Positions 7,881 to 16,849 of a DNA stretch of 35,107 bases are shown piece by piece (the first letter of the stretch is position 1; each line of letters begins with the position of its first letter). This DNA is from Candidatus Caccoplasma merdavium. Its GTDB lineage: Bacteria > Bacteroidota > Bacteroidia > Bacteroidales > UBA11471. The stretch is taken from positions 1 to 35,107 of the forward strand of contig DVLI01000009.1 of the NCBI GenBank assembly GCA_018715595.1. Reading direction: 5' to 3'. Under the pieces are notes generated by a model, which saw only the letters and a program-made list of their open reading frames with translations, searched no databases and was not told the DNA's origin. The position numbers were made by a program, and so were the translations under genes.

Positions 7881-8929
7881 CCCTTCAACTCCTTTACGGC
7901 ATCGGCGAGGGCGGCGAATGAGTCGAGCGCGAGTCGCTTCGCGCCGCTCGTGAGAGTGATGCGGTCGTTGGCTTCGATAGAGATATAAGGAATTTTGTCG
8001 CTTGTGCGGGCGGCCTCCTCTCCCGGGGAGGTCGCCTTGTCTTTGTCTATGAGGCAGGAAAATCCGTTCCGGTTCAGCAGGTTGATGCCCCAGTGCAGGA
8101 GGGTGGCGTTGTCGGCCCGCAGCATGACGGGCGAGCAGCTGTGCACGAGCGGGTAATAGCTGCCGTGCTCGGGGTCGAACCGGATTGTGTCGGAAGGGAA
8201 GAGGCGGTCGAGTCGTCCCGAGAGAATCAGGTCTTCGGTAACGCCGCATTCCAGTCCGTATTGCGGGGAGAGCAGCCACAGGCGGTCGGCCAGTACCAGA
8301 GCCTGTTCCACGTCGTGGGTCGAGAGAAGAATCGTTTTCCCGCACTCCTCGGCCAGCCGGTGCAGCAACATCATGGTCTCGATGCGGCTGGGCAGGTCGA
8401 GAAAAGCGGTCGGCTCGTCGAGCAGTATCACATCGCTTTCCTGTGCCAGGGCTTTGGCGATGAAGGCTTTTTGCCGTTCGCCGTCGGAGAGTTGCGAGAG
8501 GTAGGCGTCGCGTTTGTGGGCAATACCTGCCAGCGCCATGACCTCTTTCACGCGTTCGCGGTCGTGCCGGTCGAGCCGCCCGAAGAACCCGGTGTAGGGA
8601 TAGCGACCTAGGGCGACCAGTTCGTGCACGCGCAGTCCGCCGGCCATGTGCTTCTCGGTGAAGACGACCCCGATGCGTTGGGCCCGTTCCTGTTCGGAGA
8701 GGGCTGAAAGGTCCTTGCCGCCGAGCCTGATTTCGCCGCTGAGGCACGGTTGGGTGGCCGACATGGTGCGCAGCAGCGTCGATTTGCCGGCGCCGTTGAT
8801 GCCGAGCAGGGCGGTCAGTTCACCCCGGTACAGGGAGAAATCCATGTCGGAGAAAAGAATGGCCCTTTCTTTCCCTTCGCGGTATCCGAGCGTTACCCGG
8901 CGGCCTTCGATGACGGCGGTGGTATTCAT
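7877..8929 (-). CDS. ABC importer ATPase, FecE/BtuD type, with C-terminal extension
   Basis: This encodes 350 aa. Walker A GINGAGKST is at 43-51, the signature LSDGE at 147-151, Walker B VILLDE at 167-172 and the switch His at 205. The ATPase core ends near 255, where FecE-type proteins normally stop. A further roughly 95 residues follow, with no motif I recognise except a C-terminal amphipathic stretch (SFAALADAVKEL). The ATG at 8929 overlaps the permease stop by one base (TGATG), so translation is probably coupled. An open extension to 9181 lies inside the permease gene and is discarded. It powers uptake by the preceding two gene products at the inner membrane. The substrate is likely a ferric chelate, haem or cobalamin-type ligand, undetermined. 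Confidence 0.92.
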   Translation of the reverse strand: MNTTAVIEGRRVTLGYREGKERAILFSDMDFSLYRGELTALLGINGAGKSTLLRTMSATQPCLSGEIRLGGKDLSALSEQERAQRIGVVFTEKHMAGGLRVHELVALGRYPYTGFFGRLDRHDRERVKEVMALAGIAHKRDAYLSQLSDGERQKAFIAKALAQESDVILLDEPTAFLDLPSRIETMMLLHRLAEECGKTILLSTHDVEQALVLADRLWLLSPQYGLECGVTEDLILSGRLDRLFPSDTIRFDPEHGSYYPLVHSCSPVMLRADNATLLHWGINLLNRNGFSCLIDKDKATSPGEEAARTSDKIPYISIEANDRITLTSGAKRLALDSFAALADAVKELKG

Positions 8930-9954
8930 CAGTTGAAATATTGAATTTTCCGTTGGTTCACAATGACATAGATAATCACCGGCGCGCCGAAGAGCGGTGT
9001 CACGGCGTTGAGCGGGATAATGCCGAGTTCGCCCGGCAGGACGCAAAGCAGGTTGCACAGCAATGCCACGACGCTGCCCGTGAGCATGGTGGCCGGAACG
9101 ACCCAACGGTGGTTCGACGATTGCAGCAGCAGTCGGGCGATGTGCGGGACGGCCAGCCCGATGAAGGCGATGGGCCCGCAATATGCCGTCACGACGGCGG
9201 TGAGCCAGCCTGTGCAGAGGAGCAACCCGATGCGGGTGAGGCGTACGTTCACGCCTAGGTTGGCGGCATAGCGTTCGCCCAGCAACAAGGCATCGAGCGG
9301 CTTGATGAGCAGCAGGGCGCCGACGAGCCCGATGAGTGTGGCTATGGCGAAGAACGGCATTTGTGCCATCGATATGCCCGAGAAATCGCCCAGCCCCCAG
9401 ATGGTATAGGAAAAGACCCCTTCGGCCGTGGCGAAAAAGTTGAGCAGCGAGATGGCCGATGAGGTGATATATCCGACCATGATGCCGATGATGAGCAGCA
9501 TGACGTTGCTTTTCACCATCGAGGCGAACGCAATGATGACGCCCAGCACCACGATGGCGCCGGTCATGGCGCCGGTGAGTACCGCCAAGGTGCCCGAGAG
9601 CATGAAACTGCTGCTTCCGATGCTCCCGCCGAGCAGGAGCATGACAATGGCTACACCCAGTCCGGCTCCCGAGTTCACGCCCAGTATCGACGGCCCGGCC
9701 AACGGGTTGTTGAAGGCCGTCTGCAACATAAGTCCGGCCGTGGCCAGCGAGGCGCCGGCAAGGAGTGCCGTGATGGCTTGGGGCAATCGCGATTGCAGCA
9801 CGATGAAATCCCAGCCCGGTTTTTCCGAGCTTTTGCCCAGGCAGATGTCAATAACGGCGTCGAGGGGGATTTTTACCGACCCCCATGCCAGATTGGCCAG
9901 CACGAGCAGGAGCGTGAGTGCGGTTGCAAGGAGTAGAAAAGTGCGGGGTTTCAT
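8929..9954 (-). CDS. FecCD-type ABC transporter permease
   Basis: This encodes 341 aa from the ATG at 9954, which overlaps the binding-protein stop in an ATGA motif; an in-frame ATG nine codons upstream (9981) is possible but less well placed. The protein is very hydrophobic, with about nine or ten membrane segments. It has FecCD/BtuC family motifs: SRLPQAITALLAGASLATAG (about 55-75), FNNPLAGPSILGVNSGAGLG (about 81-100), the GERYAANLGVN coupling region (about 226) and GPIAFIGLAVPHIARLL (about 258-274). It forms the channel of a siderophore, haem or vitamin B12 class importer. No outer-membrane TonB-dependent receptor gene is adjacent, so the ligand cannot be deduced from context. Confidence 0.94.
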   Translation of the reverse strand: MKPRTFLLLATALTLLLVLANLAWGSVKIPLDAVIDICLGKSSEKPGWDFIVLQSRLPQAITALLAGASLATAGLMLQTAFNNPLAGPSILGVNSGAGLGVAIVMLLLGGSIGSSSFMLSGTLAVLTGAMTGAIVVLGVIIAFASMVKSNVMLLIIGIMVGYITSSAISLLNFFATAEGVFSYTIWGLGDFSGISMAQMPFFAIATLIGLVGALLLIKPLDALLLGERYAANLGVNVRLTRIGLLLCTGWLTAVVTAYCGPIAFIGLAVPHIARLLLQSSNHRWVVPATMLTGSVVALLCNLLCVLPGELGIIPLNAVTPLFGAPVIIYVIVNQRKIQYFN

Positions 9955-11087
9955 GGTTGCAGGCGATGGTGATAGCGACATGTTTCACCGGGCAGGAGCT
10001 CGGGGTGAAAAATGAGAATGAAATCTTTCAGAAGCAGGTCGGGGTGAAGCGGCACCTCTTCGAAAAAATGGTTGTGGGAGAGGTTGCAGCCGTAGATGTG
10101 ACCTTCGGAAAAGGCTTTGAAACGGGTATATGGGGCATATTCCGATGCCAGGGTTTGCCGTGTCATGCTGTCGGGGGCCGAATATTTAAACAACCAAAAG
10201 TCGGCTTCTGCGGCTCGGTCGAAGACCGATTCGAAGGTCAGCGCCAACGACCCGGCATGGTGGTCGTCTTTCCAGAGATAGTCGGCGCCGGCATCGGCAA
10301 ACAGGCGCGCCATGTAGCTCTTCCCGCCCGGCACAAACCACGTCGCCCCGGTTTTCTTCTCGGCAACCACGGTAGGACGGGTTTTTACGCCCGTGACACA
10401 TTGCCCGAGATTGAGGTAGGCTTTTTCGATTTCGTCGAAAAGGGAGTCGGCTTGCGCTTCCCGGTCGACAAACAAGCCGATGAACCGTATCCACTCGGCG
10501 CGTCCCAAGGGGGTGTTCTCCATGTAGTCGGCACATTCGATGAGGGGCACGTTCAGTTTTTCGACACGTCCGTATCCGCAGTTCTCAAAGGGCGAGGTGA
10601 AGATAGCCTCGGGTGCGAGGGCAATGATTTTCTCCACATCGGGAGCAAACGAGTTGCCCACGTCGATGATGCGTCGCTCCGACAGTGCCGCGCGCAGGGT
10701 CGTGTTGGCGATGTATTCCGATTCGCACACGCCCGCGATGCAGCCGGCCGCACCCAGTTCGTCGAGCATGGTGCCGTGCACGGCCGAGTAGACAATCGTG
10801 CGGTCGACCGGCGTGCGCACCACGGTTCCCGCGGGGAGGTCGGCCGGCAGGTCGGCCTTTTTGTCGACCAGTACATAGCGGTGCAGCAGGCGGGTCGTGT
10901 CCCACGGGTTGCGCACGTCGGCTATCGTGTAGCCGGCATGGCGGGTTATCTCAAACCCTTCGGCATATTTTATTTCCGTACTTCTGCCGTTGTTGTCGGC
11001 CGTCGTTCCGTTTTGGCAGGAGAGGGTGGCCAACGCGAGAAACAAGAGGCAGCAAAATGCGGTGATGCGGGAACGTGTCATGGACAT
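9951..11087 (-). CDS. ABC transporter substrate-binding lipoprotein (periplasmic binding fold III)
   Basis: This encodes 378 aa. The lipoprotein signal ends at Cys24 (LATLSC). The rest resembles the Peripla_BP_2 / TroA-like binding proteins of ferric-chelate, haem and cobalamin importers: an early strand with RTPVDRTIVYSAVHGTML, then IDVGNSFAPDVEKIIALAPEAIF, the usual long linker helix region, and a second lobe with AEKKTGATWFVPGGKSYMARLFADAGADY. It would capture the ligand in the periplasm and hand it to the permease. It is the first gene of a three-gene operon with 4-bp and 1-bp overlaps. A Bacteroidetes promoter lies just upstream. The ATG at 11081 is an alternative start. Confidence 0.9.
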   Translation of the reverse strand: MSMTRSRITAFCCLLFLALATLSCQNGTTADNNGRSTEIKYAEGFEITRHAGYTIADVRNPWDTTRLLHRYVLVDKKADLPADLPAGTVVRTPVDRTIVYSAVHGTMLDELGAAGCIAGVCESEYIANTTLRAALSERRIIDVGNSFAPDVEKIIALAPEAIFTSPFENCGYGRVEKLNVPLIECADYMENTPLGRAEWIRFIGLFVDREAQADSLFDEIEKAYLNLGQCVTGVKTRPTVVAEKKTGATWFVPGGKSYMARLFADAGADYLWKDDHHAGSLALTFESVFDRAAEADFWLFKYSAPDSMTRQTLASEYAPYTRFKAFSEGHIYGCNLSHNHFFEEVPLHPDLLLKDFILIFHPELLPGETCRYHHRLQP

Positions 11088-11105
11088 GATGGGTTATTCG
11101 GGTCT

Positions 11106-11137
11106 CAAAGATACGGAAAGCGCCGCGTAGTGGCAAG
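11106..11137 (-). promoter_or_regulatory. Promoter of the ABC importer operon
   Basis: On the minus strand, CTTG (11137-11134) and TATCTTTG (11113-11106) are separated by 20 nt. The -7 box is an exact consensus match and the -33 differs at its first base. The predicted start is near 11101, giving a leader of about 14 nt. No cobalamin, haem or iron regulatory motif could be recognised nearby. Confidence 0.6.
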
Positions 11138-11210
11138 GAGAAAACAAAGTTTTAGACTTCCGACAGGGGGCGGGGCATCACTTTGTGGGCAATTCCGTTG
11201 CGGATTGACA

Positions 11211-11258
11211 AAAAAGACACTCCATCGCGCCCCGATGGCCGGGGCGCGATGGAGTGTC
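11211..11258 (-). terminator. Terminator of the metal-efflux operon
   Basis: A perfect 18-bp stem (11216-11233 with 11241-11258, 7-nt loop) begins 26 bp past the TolC-family stop. On the minus strand it runs into a T tract (plus-strand A run 11210-11215). It separates the efflux operon from the ABC importer promoter about 75 bp further on. Confidence 0.92.
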
Positions 11259-11283
11259 TTGTCGCCGCTTTTCGGCTCGATGG

Positions 11284-12462
11284 TTAAAGGTTCAGCGCGT
11301 TGATTTGGGCAATGACCCTGTGCAGGTCGCGTTCGAGGGTGATGCGTTGCAGCTTTACTTCGTAGAGTGCGTTTATCTCGCTCAGGAAATCGGTCTCGTT
11401 GAGCACCCCGGTGCGATAGGCTTCGTTGATGTATTTCATGGCCGATGCCTGTTGCAGGTCGATGCGGACAAATCGTTCGAGCGTGGTTTTCAGCGTGGAG
11501 TATTGTCCGTATAGCTCTTTCAGGGTCGATTCCCTGTCGATGCGTTCGCTTTCGAGAAGCGCGTCGGCATATTCGATTTGGGCTTTGGCCCGTTTTATCT
11601 CCCGACGGCTTTTCCACAGCGGCAGGGAGATGCCCACGATGACGCCGTTGAGTTTCTCTTCGCCGCCTATCTCGTGGTGGTATCCTACGGTGATGCCGGG
11701 CAGGGCACCCGAGCGGCTTACTTTCAGTCCGGCCTCGGCTCCCCGTTTTTCGGCGTGTAGGGCCAGCAGTTGCGGTGCGCGGGTCTCATACTCTTTTTGC
11801 ATGACTTCAAACGGCAATACCTCTTCGGGTATCGAGAAAACGGAATCGGTGAATACAACGGCGTGCCCTCCGTTCAGGTTTTGAAGCCGTTCGAGCGCGC
11901 TTTTGAGTTCGACCCGTTTCAATCCGCATTGGTTTTGCATGTTGGCCCATTCTATGTCGGCCCGGTTTTTTTCGAGGCTCGACACTTCGCCTTTTTCCAG
12001 CGCCTTGCTCATGGCCCGGGCCATGCGATGGGAGTTCTCGGCCCGTTTGTGCAGCAATAAACACTCTTGCCGCAGGGCGATGATGTCGATGCAGAGCAGT
12101 TTGGCTTCGAGCAGCAGTTCCTGCCTGAATGCGTTCAGTTCATGTCCCAGTTGCTCTTCGCGGGCCAAGACCGCTTTGCGCCGGGCAAAATAGGCGGAGG
12201 GGAAGTCAAATCCTTGGGTGACGTTTATTTCCGAGACCGGTTCGCCGCCTCCTTTTTGCCACGAGTGCATATATTCCACTTCGGGACCTTCGGGCATGTT
12301 CCCGGCTTTCGCTTCGAGCCGTTGGGCCTTGTCCAGCTTTTCTTGGGCACGCAGGGCGGCGTTGTTGGCTTCGATGCCGCGCAGTATGTCGTCGATGTCC
12401 TGAGCCTGTGCCTGACCGAACAGCATGACCGACATGATGCTTGCTATAAATAATCTACGCAT
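11284..12462 (-). CDS. TolC family outer-membrane efflux protein
   Basis: This encodes 392 aa, somewhat shorter than classic TolC (about 470-490). A signal peptide is predicted to be cut after Ala20 (QAQA-QD). The rest is dominated by long alpha-helical, coiled-coil-like segments rich in Ala, Glu, Arg and Leu in two halves (about 25-190 and about 215-390), as in TolC/CusC proteins. The RND gene just upstream overlaps it by 8 bp, so it is the outer-membrane exit duct of the same tripartite pump. It is the last gene of the operon, followed by a strong terminator. There is no lipobox cysteine, unlike E. coli CusC. Confidence 0.9.
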   Translation of the reverse strand: MRRLFIASIMSVMLFGQAQAQDIDDILRGIEANNAALRAQEKLDKAQRLEAKAGNMPEGPEVEYMHSWQKGGGEPVSEINVTQGFDFPSAYFARRKAVLAREEQLGHELNAFRQELLLEAKLLCIDIIALRQECLLLHKRAENSHRMARAMSKALEKGEVSSLEKNRADIEWANMQNQCGLKRVELKSALERLQNLNGGHAVVFTDSVFSIPEEVLPFEVMQKEYETRAPQLLALHAEKRGAEAGLKVSRSGALPGITVGYHHEIGGEEKLNGVIVGISLPLWKSRREIKRAKAQIEYADALLESERIDRESTLKELYGQYSTLKTTLERFVRIDLQQASAMKYINEAYRTGVLNETDFLSEINALYEVKLQRITLERDLHRVIAQINALNL

Positions 12463-15400
12463 GGGATTTTTTCTTTGAGTTTAAAAACAGGTAGACGGTA
12501 GGTATGACAAATATGTTGAGCAGGGTCGAGCTGATGAGGCCGCCGAGGATAACCTTGGCCATGGGGCTCTGTATCTCGTTGCCGCTGATGTCTCCCCCCA
12601 GGGCCAGCGGAATGAGGGCCAAGGCCGACGACAGCGAAGTCATGAGTATGGGGTTGAGACGGTCGAGCGAACCTTGCACGATGCTCTCTTTCAGGGAGAT
12701 GCCTTCGTGGCGTAATTGCCCGTAGTGCGATACCAGCAAGATGCCGTTGCGCACGGCGATGCCCAGCAGCGAGATAAACCCGATGATGGCCGGAATGCTC
12801 ACGATGCCCGAGGTCATGGCGATGGCTGCCACGCCGCCGATGAGGGCGAGCGGCAGGTTTATCATGATCATGCCCGAGAGCGTTAAACTCTTGAACTCTT
12901 GGAAGAGAAGCAGGAAGATGACCAGCAGGGCGATGGCCGAGGCAAAGGAGAGGGTGCGGGCGGCCGATTGCTGGCTCTCAAACTGTCCGCCATACTCGAT
13001 GTAATATCCCTGCGGAAGTTCGACCGCGCTTTCGATGGCCGAGCGTATCTCTTCGACGGCACCGCCCAGGTCTCCGCCCGTGACGTTGGCCGAGACGACG
13101 ATTTTGCGTTTCACGTTTTCCCGGTTCACGGCGTTGGGACCCGATGTCGATACGATGTCGGCGATCTGGCTCAACGGCACTTTTCCGCCGTCACCCGTGT
13201 CGACCAGCAGGTCGCCGGTCTCCTCGATGGTGCGGCTGTGCCCGTCGCCGACCTTGACCGTGAGGTCGAACGTGGCATTCCCGTCGTAGATTTGCGAGAC
13301 GATTTCCCCATCGAGAGCCACACGCACCCACTGTGAGAAATCGGCAAGCGAGATGCCGTAGCGGGCCAGCATCTCCCGGCGTGGAATGATTTGCAGCTGG
13401 GCGCGTTCGACCTGCTGCTCGACCATCACGTCGGCGATACCTTCGACCGATGAGATGGCCCGTTTGATTTCCTGCCCGAGGGTGTACATCTTGTTCAGGT
13501 CTTCGCCAAACAGTTTGATGGCGATGTTGGCCTGTGTGCCCGAGAGCATGGCGTCGATGCGGTGGGAGATGGGTTGCCCGATTTCGAGGTCGATGCCTTT
13601 TATGGCGCCGAGGCGGGCACGCACATCGGCCAGGAACTCTTCGCGGCTCCGCTTGTCGAGGACAAAAGGCGCTTCTATCTCCGAGGTGTTCACGCCGAGA
13701 GCGTGTTCGTCGAGTTCGGCGCGACCGGTTTTGCGGGCCACGGTCTGTATCTCGGGAATTTCGAGCAGTATCTCTTCGGCCATGCGCCCTATCTTGTCCG
13801 ACTCTTCGAGCGAGATGCCGGGCAGGGTGCTTACGTTGACGGTGAGGGAGCCTTCGTTGAAAGGCGGCAGGAAGCTGCTGCCCAGGGTGGTGTATAGCAT
13901 GACGGCTCCGACAAAGAGGAGCACGGCGCCCCCGATGACCAGACGGCCGTGGTGCAGTGCACCTTGCAGGGCGCGGCGGTAGATTCTTTTGAGGAAACGC
14001 GACAGCGGTGCCTCGTTCTGGTGGCTGCGCAAGGTCTTTTCCGAGGTGAGCATGTAGCTGCACATGACGGGCGTGAGGGTCACGGCAACCACCATCGAGG
14101 CGAAGAGCGAGACGATAAACGAGATGCCGAGCGGCCGCAGCATGCGACCCTCCATGCCGCTGAGGAAGAAGAGCGGGACAAATGCCACGATGGTGATGAT
14201 GGTGGCGTGCACGATCGAGGTGCGTATTTCACGCGAGGCGTCGTAGACCACTTGCAGGACGGGACGCCGCTCCGCTTTCGGCCGGGCATGGTTTTCCCGC
14301 AGACGCTTGTAGACATTCTCCACGTCGATGATGGCGTCGTCGACCAGCGAACCTATGGCGATGGCCATACCGCCGAGGCTCATCGTGTTGATGGTGAATC
14401 CCAGTCCTTTCAGTGTGAGAATGGCGGTGAGCAGCGAAAGCGGCAGGGCGACGAGCGAGATGAGGGTGACGCGCCCGTTCATGAGGAAGAAGAAGAGTAC
14501 GATGACGACAAACAGGGCACCCTCCCACAGTGAGTGGGCGATGTTGTCGATGGAACTTTCGATAAAGCGCGACTGCCTGAAAATGTCGGTCGATATATGC
14601 ACCTCGGGCAGCGTCTTTTGCAGCTCGGCAAGGGTCATGTCGAGTTGCTCGGTGAGTTCCAGCGTGTTGGTGGCCGGCTGTTTGGTGACGGTGATGAGTA
14701 CTGCCGGGCAACCTCGTTCCGACGCTACGCCGAGCTTGGGCGACTTGTTGCCGATGACCACGTCGGCGACATCGCTCAGCACGATGGGTTCGCCGCTCTC
14801 CGCAAATTTGATAAACCCTTTGGCTATTTCGTCGGCATCTCGGTCGGCCACCATGCCGCGCACGACATATTCGTTGCCGTATTCGTAGATGACTCCGCCC
14901 GAGGCGTTGAGGTTCATGTCACCGGTGGCGGCCAGAATCTCGGCCAGCGACACGCCGTAGCGGCGCATACGTTCGGTCGACAGTTGTATCTGGTACTCTT
15001 TGAGGTCGCCGCCGATGACCGAGACTTGTGCCACACCGCCCGTCGAGAGGAGGCGGGGACGAATGGCCCAGTCGGCAATCGTGCGCAGTTCCTGCATCGA
15101 CAAGGAGTCGGAGGTGAGTCCCACAATGAGTATTTCGCCGAGTATCGACGACTGGGGCCCGAGGGTGGGCTGTCCGGCCGTCGTGGGCAGTTGCTCGCCG
15201 ATGGAAGCGAGTTTTTCCGAGACGATTTGTCGGGCGAGGTAGATGTCGGTGTCCCAGTCGAATTCAATCCACACGACCGAGAATCCGTTGGTCGACGACG
15301 AACGCACCCGGCGCACGTCGGTGGCTCCGTTCAGCGCCGTTTCGATGACAAACGTTACCGTGCGTTCCACCTCTTCGGTGGCCATGCCGGGGGCTTCGGT

Positions 15401-15550
15401 CATGACGACCACGGTGGGGGCGTTCAGGTCGGGAAACACGTCGACCTCCATGCGTGAGGCTGTGTAGATGCCCGTTACCGTGAGCAGCACGGCAATGGCG
15501 ACAATCAACAGCCGGTTGTGAAGGGAGAAATTGATTATCTTGTTGAGCAT
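12455..15550 (-). CDS. Heavy-metal efflux RND transporter, CzcA-like
   Basis: This encodes 1031 aa, full length for the HME-RND family (CzcA/CusA). It is an inner-membrane proton-driven pump with twelve membrane segments and two large periplasmic loops. The transmembrane-4 proton-relay motif is intact: LVDDAIIDVEN with Asp404, Asp405, Asp409 and Glu411. The periplasmic segments LPPFNEGSLTVNVSTLPGIS (about 561-580) and HRIDAMLSG (about 663-671) align with CusA, but the three methionines that bind Cu/Ag in CusA (573, 623, 672) appear to be Asn, Ser and Ala here by hand alignment. That favours divalent ions such as Zn, Co, Ni or Cd over Cu/Ag. It overlaps the TolC-family gene by 8 bp and follows the adaptor gene by 12 bp. 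Confidence 0.95.
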   Translation of the reverse strand: MLNKIINFSLHNRLLIVAIAVLLTVTGIYTASRMEVDVFPDLNAPTVVVMTEAPGMATEEVERTVTFVIETALNGATDVRRVRSSSTNGFSVVWIEFDWDTDIYLARQIVSEKLASIGEQLPTTAGQPTLGPQSSILGEILIVGLTSDSLSMQELRTIADWAIRPRLLSTGGVAQVSVIGGDLKEYQIQLSTERMRRYGVSLAEILAATGDMNLNASGGVIYEYGNEYVVRGMVADRDADEIAKGFIKFAESGEPIVLSDVADVVIGNKSPKLGVASERGCPAVLITVTKQPATNTLELTEQLDMTLAELQKTLPEVHISTDIFRQSRFIESSIDNIAHSLWEGALFVVIVLFFFLMNGRVTLISLVALPLSLLTAILTLKGLGFTINTMSLGGMAIAIGSLVDDAIIDVENVYKRLRENHARPKAERRPVLQVVYDASREIRTSIVHATIITIVAFVPLFFLSGMEGRMLRPLGISFIVSLFASMVVAVTLTPVMCSYMLTSEKTLRSHQNEAPLSRFLKRIYRRALQGALHHGRLVIGGAVLLFVGAVMLYTTLGSSFLPPFNEGSLTVNVSTLPGISLEESDKIGRMAEEILLEIPEIQTVARKTGRAELDEHALGVNTSEIEAPFVLDKRSREEFLADVRARLGAIKGIDLEIGQPISHRIDAMLSGTQANIAIKLFGEDLNKMYTLGQEIKRAISSVEGIADVMVEQQVERAQLQIIPRREMLARYGISLADFSQWVRVALDGEIVSQIYDGNATFDLTVKVGDGHSRTIEETGDLLVDTGDGGKVPLSQIADIVSTSGPNAVNRENVKRKIVVSANVTGGDLGGAVEEIRSAIESAVELPQGYYIEYGGQFESQQSAARTLSFASAIALLVIFLLLFQEFKSLTLSGMIMINLPLALIGGVAAIAMTSGIVSIPAIIGFISLLGIAVRNGILLVSHYGQLRHEGISLKESIVQGSLDRLNPILMTSLSSALALIPLALGGDISGNEIQSPMAKVILGGLISSTLLNIFVIPTVYLFLNSKKKSHA

Positions 15551-15562
15551 GGCGGTGACGGA

Positions 15563-16759
15563 TTAGTGGTTATGGGAATGTCCGTGGGGAATGGTGCCCG
15601 AGGCGGCAGCCATCTTCACCTGCACGGCACCGCGGGTGACGACCCGTTCGCCGGGTTGCAACCCGGCTTCGACGGTTACTTCGCGGCCGTTGTTGTCGCC
15701 GATTTTCACTTCGCGTCGCTGGTATCCTTCCTCGTCGAGCTGCACATAGACATAATATATGCCTTGTGCTTCGGTCAGGGCCGAGAGGGGGAGGACGACG
15801 GCCTTTTCACGGGTCTTGCCGCTCAATGCCACCTCGGCATAGAGGCCGGCGACCAAATCTCCGGGATTGTCAAACTCGAAAGTCACCGGTATGAGGGTCG
15901 AGCCCGTGGCCGTGCTGCGGCCTATCGAGAGCCGGCGGCCGTTCAGTTCCGAGACGGCGTAGGTGGAGTCGGCCGCTGCGGTCGAGAAGTAGGCGTCGGT
16001 CATGTCGGTCAGGCGGTTGTAGTACCGCTGCGGCACTTCGGCCGTGAGGCGCAACCGGCGGTTGGTCGTGATGGCGGCCAGCGGTGTGCCGGCCTCGACA
16101 TATTGCCCGGCATTGACCGACAGTCGGGTGAGGTACCCGGCCTGCGTCGCTTTTACCGGTACCCCTTGCTCGCTTTCCGAGGCGAGGGGCAGGTATTCGG
16201 CTTCGGCTCGCAGGAATTCGGCCCGTGCGGCATCGACCTCTTTCTGAGAAACGACGTGCCCGGCTTGCAGGGCCATTGCCCGTTCGTAGTCGGCCCGGGC
16301 TTTTTCATAAGCGGCTTGTGCTTTGACTGCGGCATTGCCCGAGGCCAATCCGCGTGTCGAGATGTAGAACAGGGTTTCGCCGGCGTTTACACCGACGCCC
16401 TCGGCCGGATTCCCGTCGCCGAAGACGACGATGCCCCCGACGGGCGAAAAGAGGAATATCTGGTCGTTGGGCGTGTTGGTGATTTCGCCGCTGCAATGAA
16501 TGACGGGGGAGAAGTACGAGGCTTCGACGGTCTGCACTTCGAAGTCGGTGCGAGCCGCCTGTTCGGCGGGAAATATGATTTCGTCTTGATGGCCGGCTTC
16601 TTCGGCGGCCTCTCCGGCATGCGGGTCATGGCTTTCTCCGGCGACGTGGCCGTGAGGGTCTTCGGTTTCGTGGTTGTGGTTGTGGTCGTGGTCGTGGTCA
16701 TGGGCGCAGCCGGTGCAAACGGTCACACTTATAGCAAGTAAAAATAAAAGATGTTTCAT
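15563..16759 (-). CDS. RND efflux periplasmic adaptor lipoprotein with His-rich termini
   Basis: This encodes 398 aa. The lipoprotein signal ends at Cys18 (VCTGC). Immediately after it comes a metal-binding-like stretch with alternating His and Asp/Asn (11 His between residues 20 and 57), and the last seven residues hold four more (HGHSHNH). The body has the membrane-fusion pattern: a lipoyl/barrel-sandwich half, a coiled-coil hairpin (about 140-190, AYEKARADYERA), the second lipoyl half (VKATQAGYLTRLSVNAGQYV), a beta-barrel (LRLTAEVP) and a membrane-proximal end (LQPGERVVTRGAVQV). It links the RND pump to the outer-membrane duct and probably gathers metal ions in the periplasm. Its place before the RND gene fits the usual CzcB/CusB order. 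Confidence 0.93.
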   Translation of the reverse strand: MKHLLFLLAISVTVCTGCAHDHDHDHNHNHETEDPHGHVAGESHDPHAGEAAEEAGHQDEIIFPAEQAARTDFEVQTVEASYFSPVIHCSGEITNTPNDQIFLFSPVGGIVVFGDGNPAEGVGVNAGETLFYISTRGLASGNAAVKAQAAYEKARADYERAMALQAGHVVSQKEVDAARAEFLRAEAEYLPLASESEQGVPVKATQAGYLTRLSVNAGQYVEAGTPLAAITTNRRLRLTAEVPQRYYNRLTDMTDAYFSTAAADSTYAVSELNGRRLSIGRSTATGSTLIPVTFEFDNPGDLVAGLYAEVALSGKTREKAVVLPLSALTEAQGIYYVYVQLDEEGYQRREVKIGDNNGREVTVEAGLQPGERVVTRGAVQVKMAAASGTIPHGHSHNH

Positions 16760-16849
16760 ATCGCTTGTGTAAAAGAATGAATGAAGTGGCGCCTGGGGCG
16801 CCTGATAAGGGTAGCGCGACCCGGCGGGCGGGTCATCGCGGGGAGAGGG

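Noticed and set aside
8930..9181. 84-codon upstream extension of the ABC ATPase
   Set aside because: It lies within the permease gene in another frame and is Arg/His/Pro-rich; the ATG at 8929 is coupled to the permease stop.
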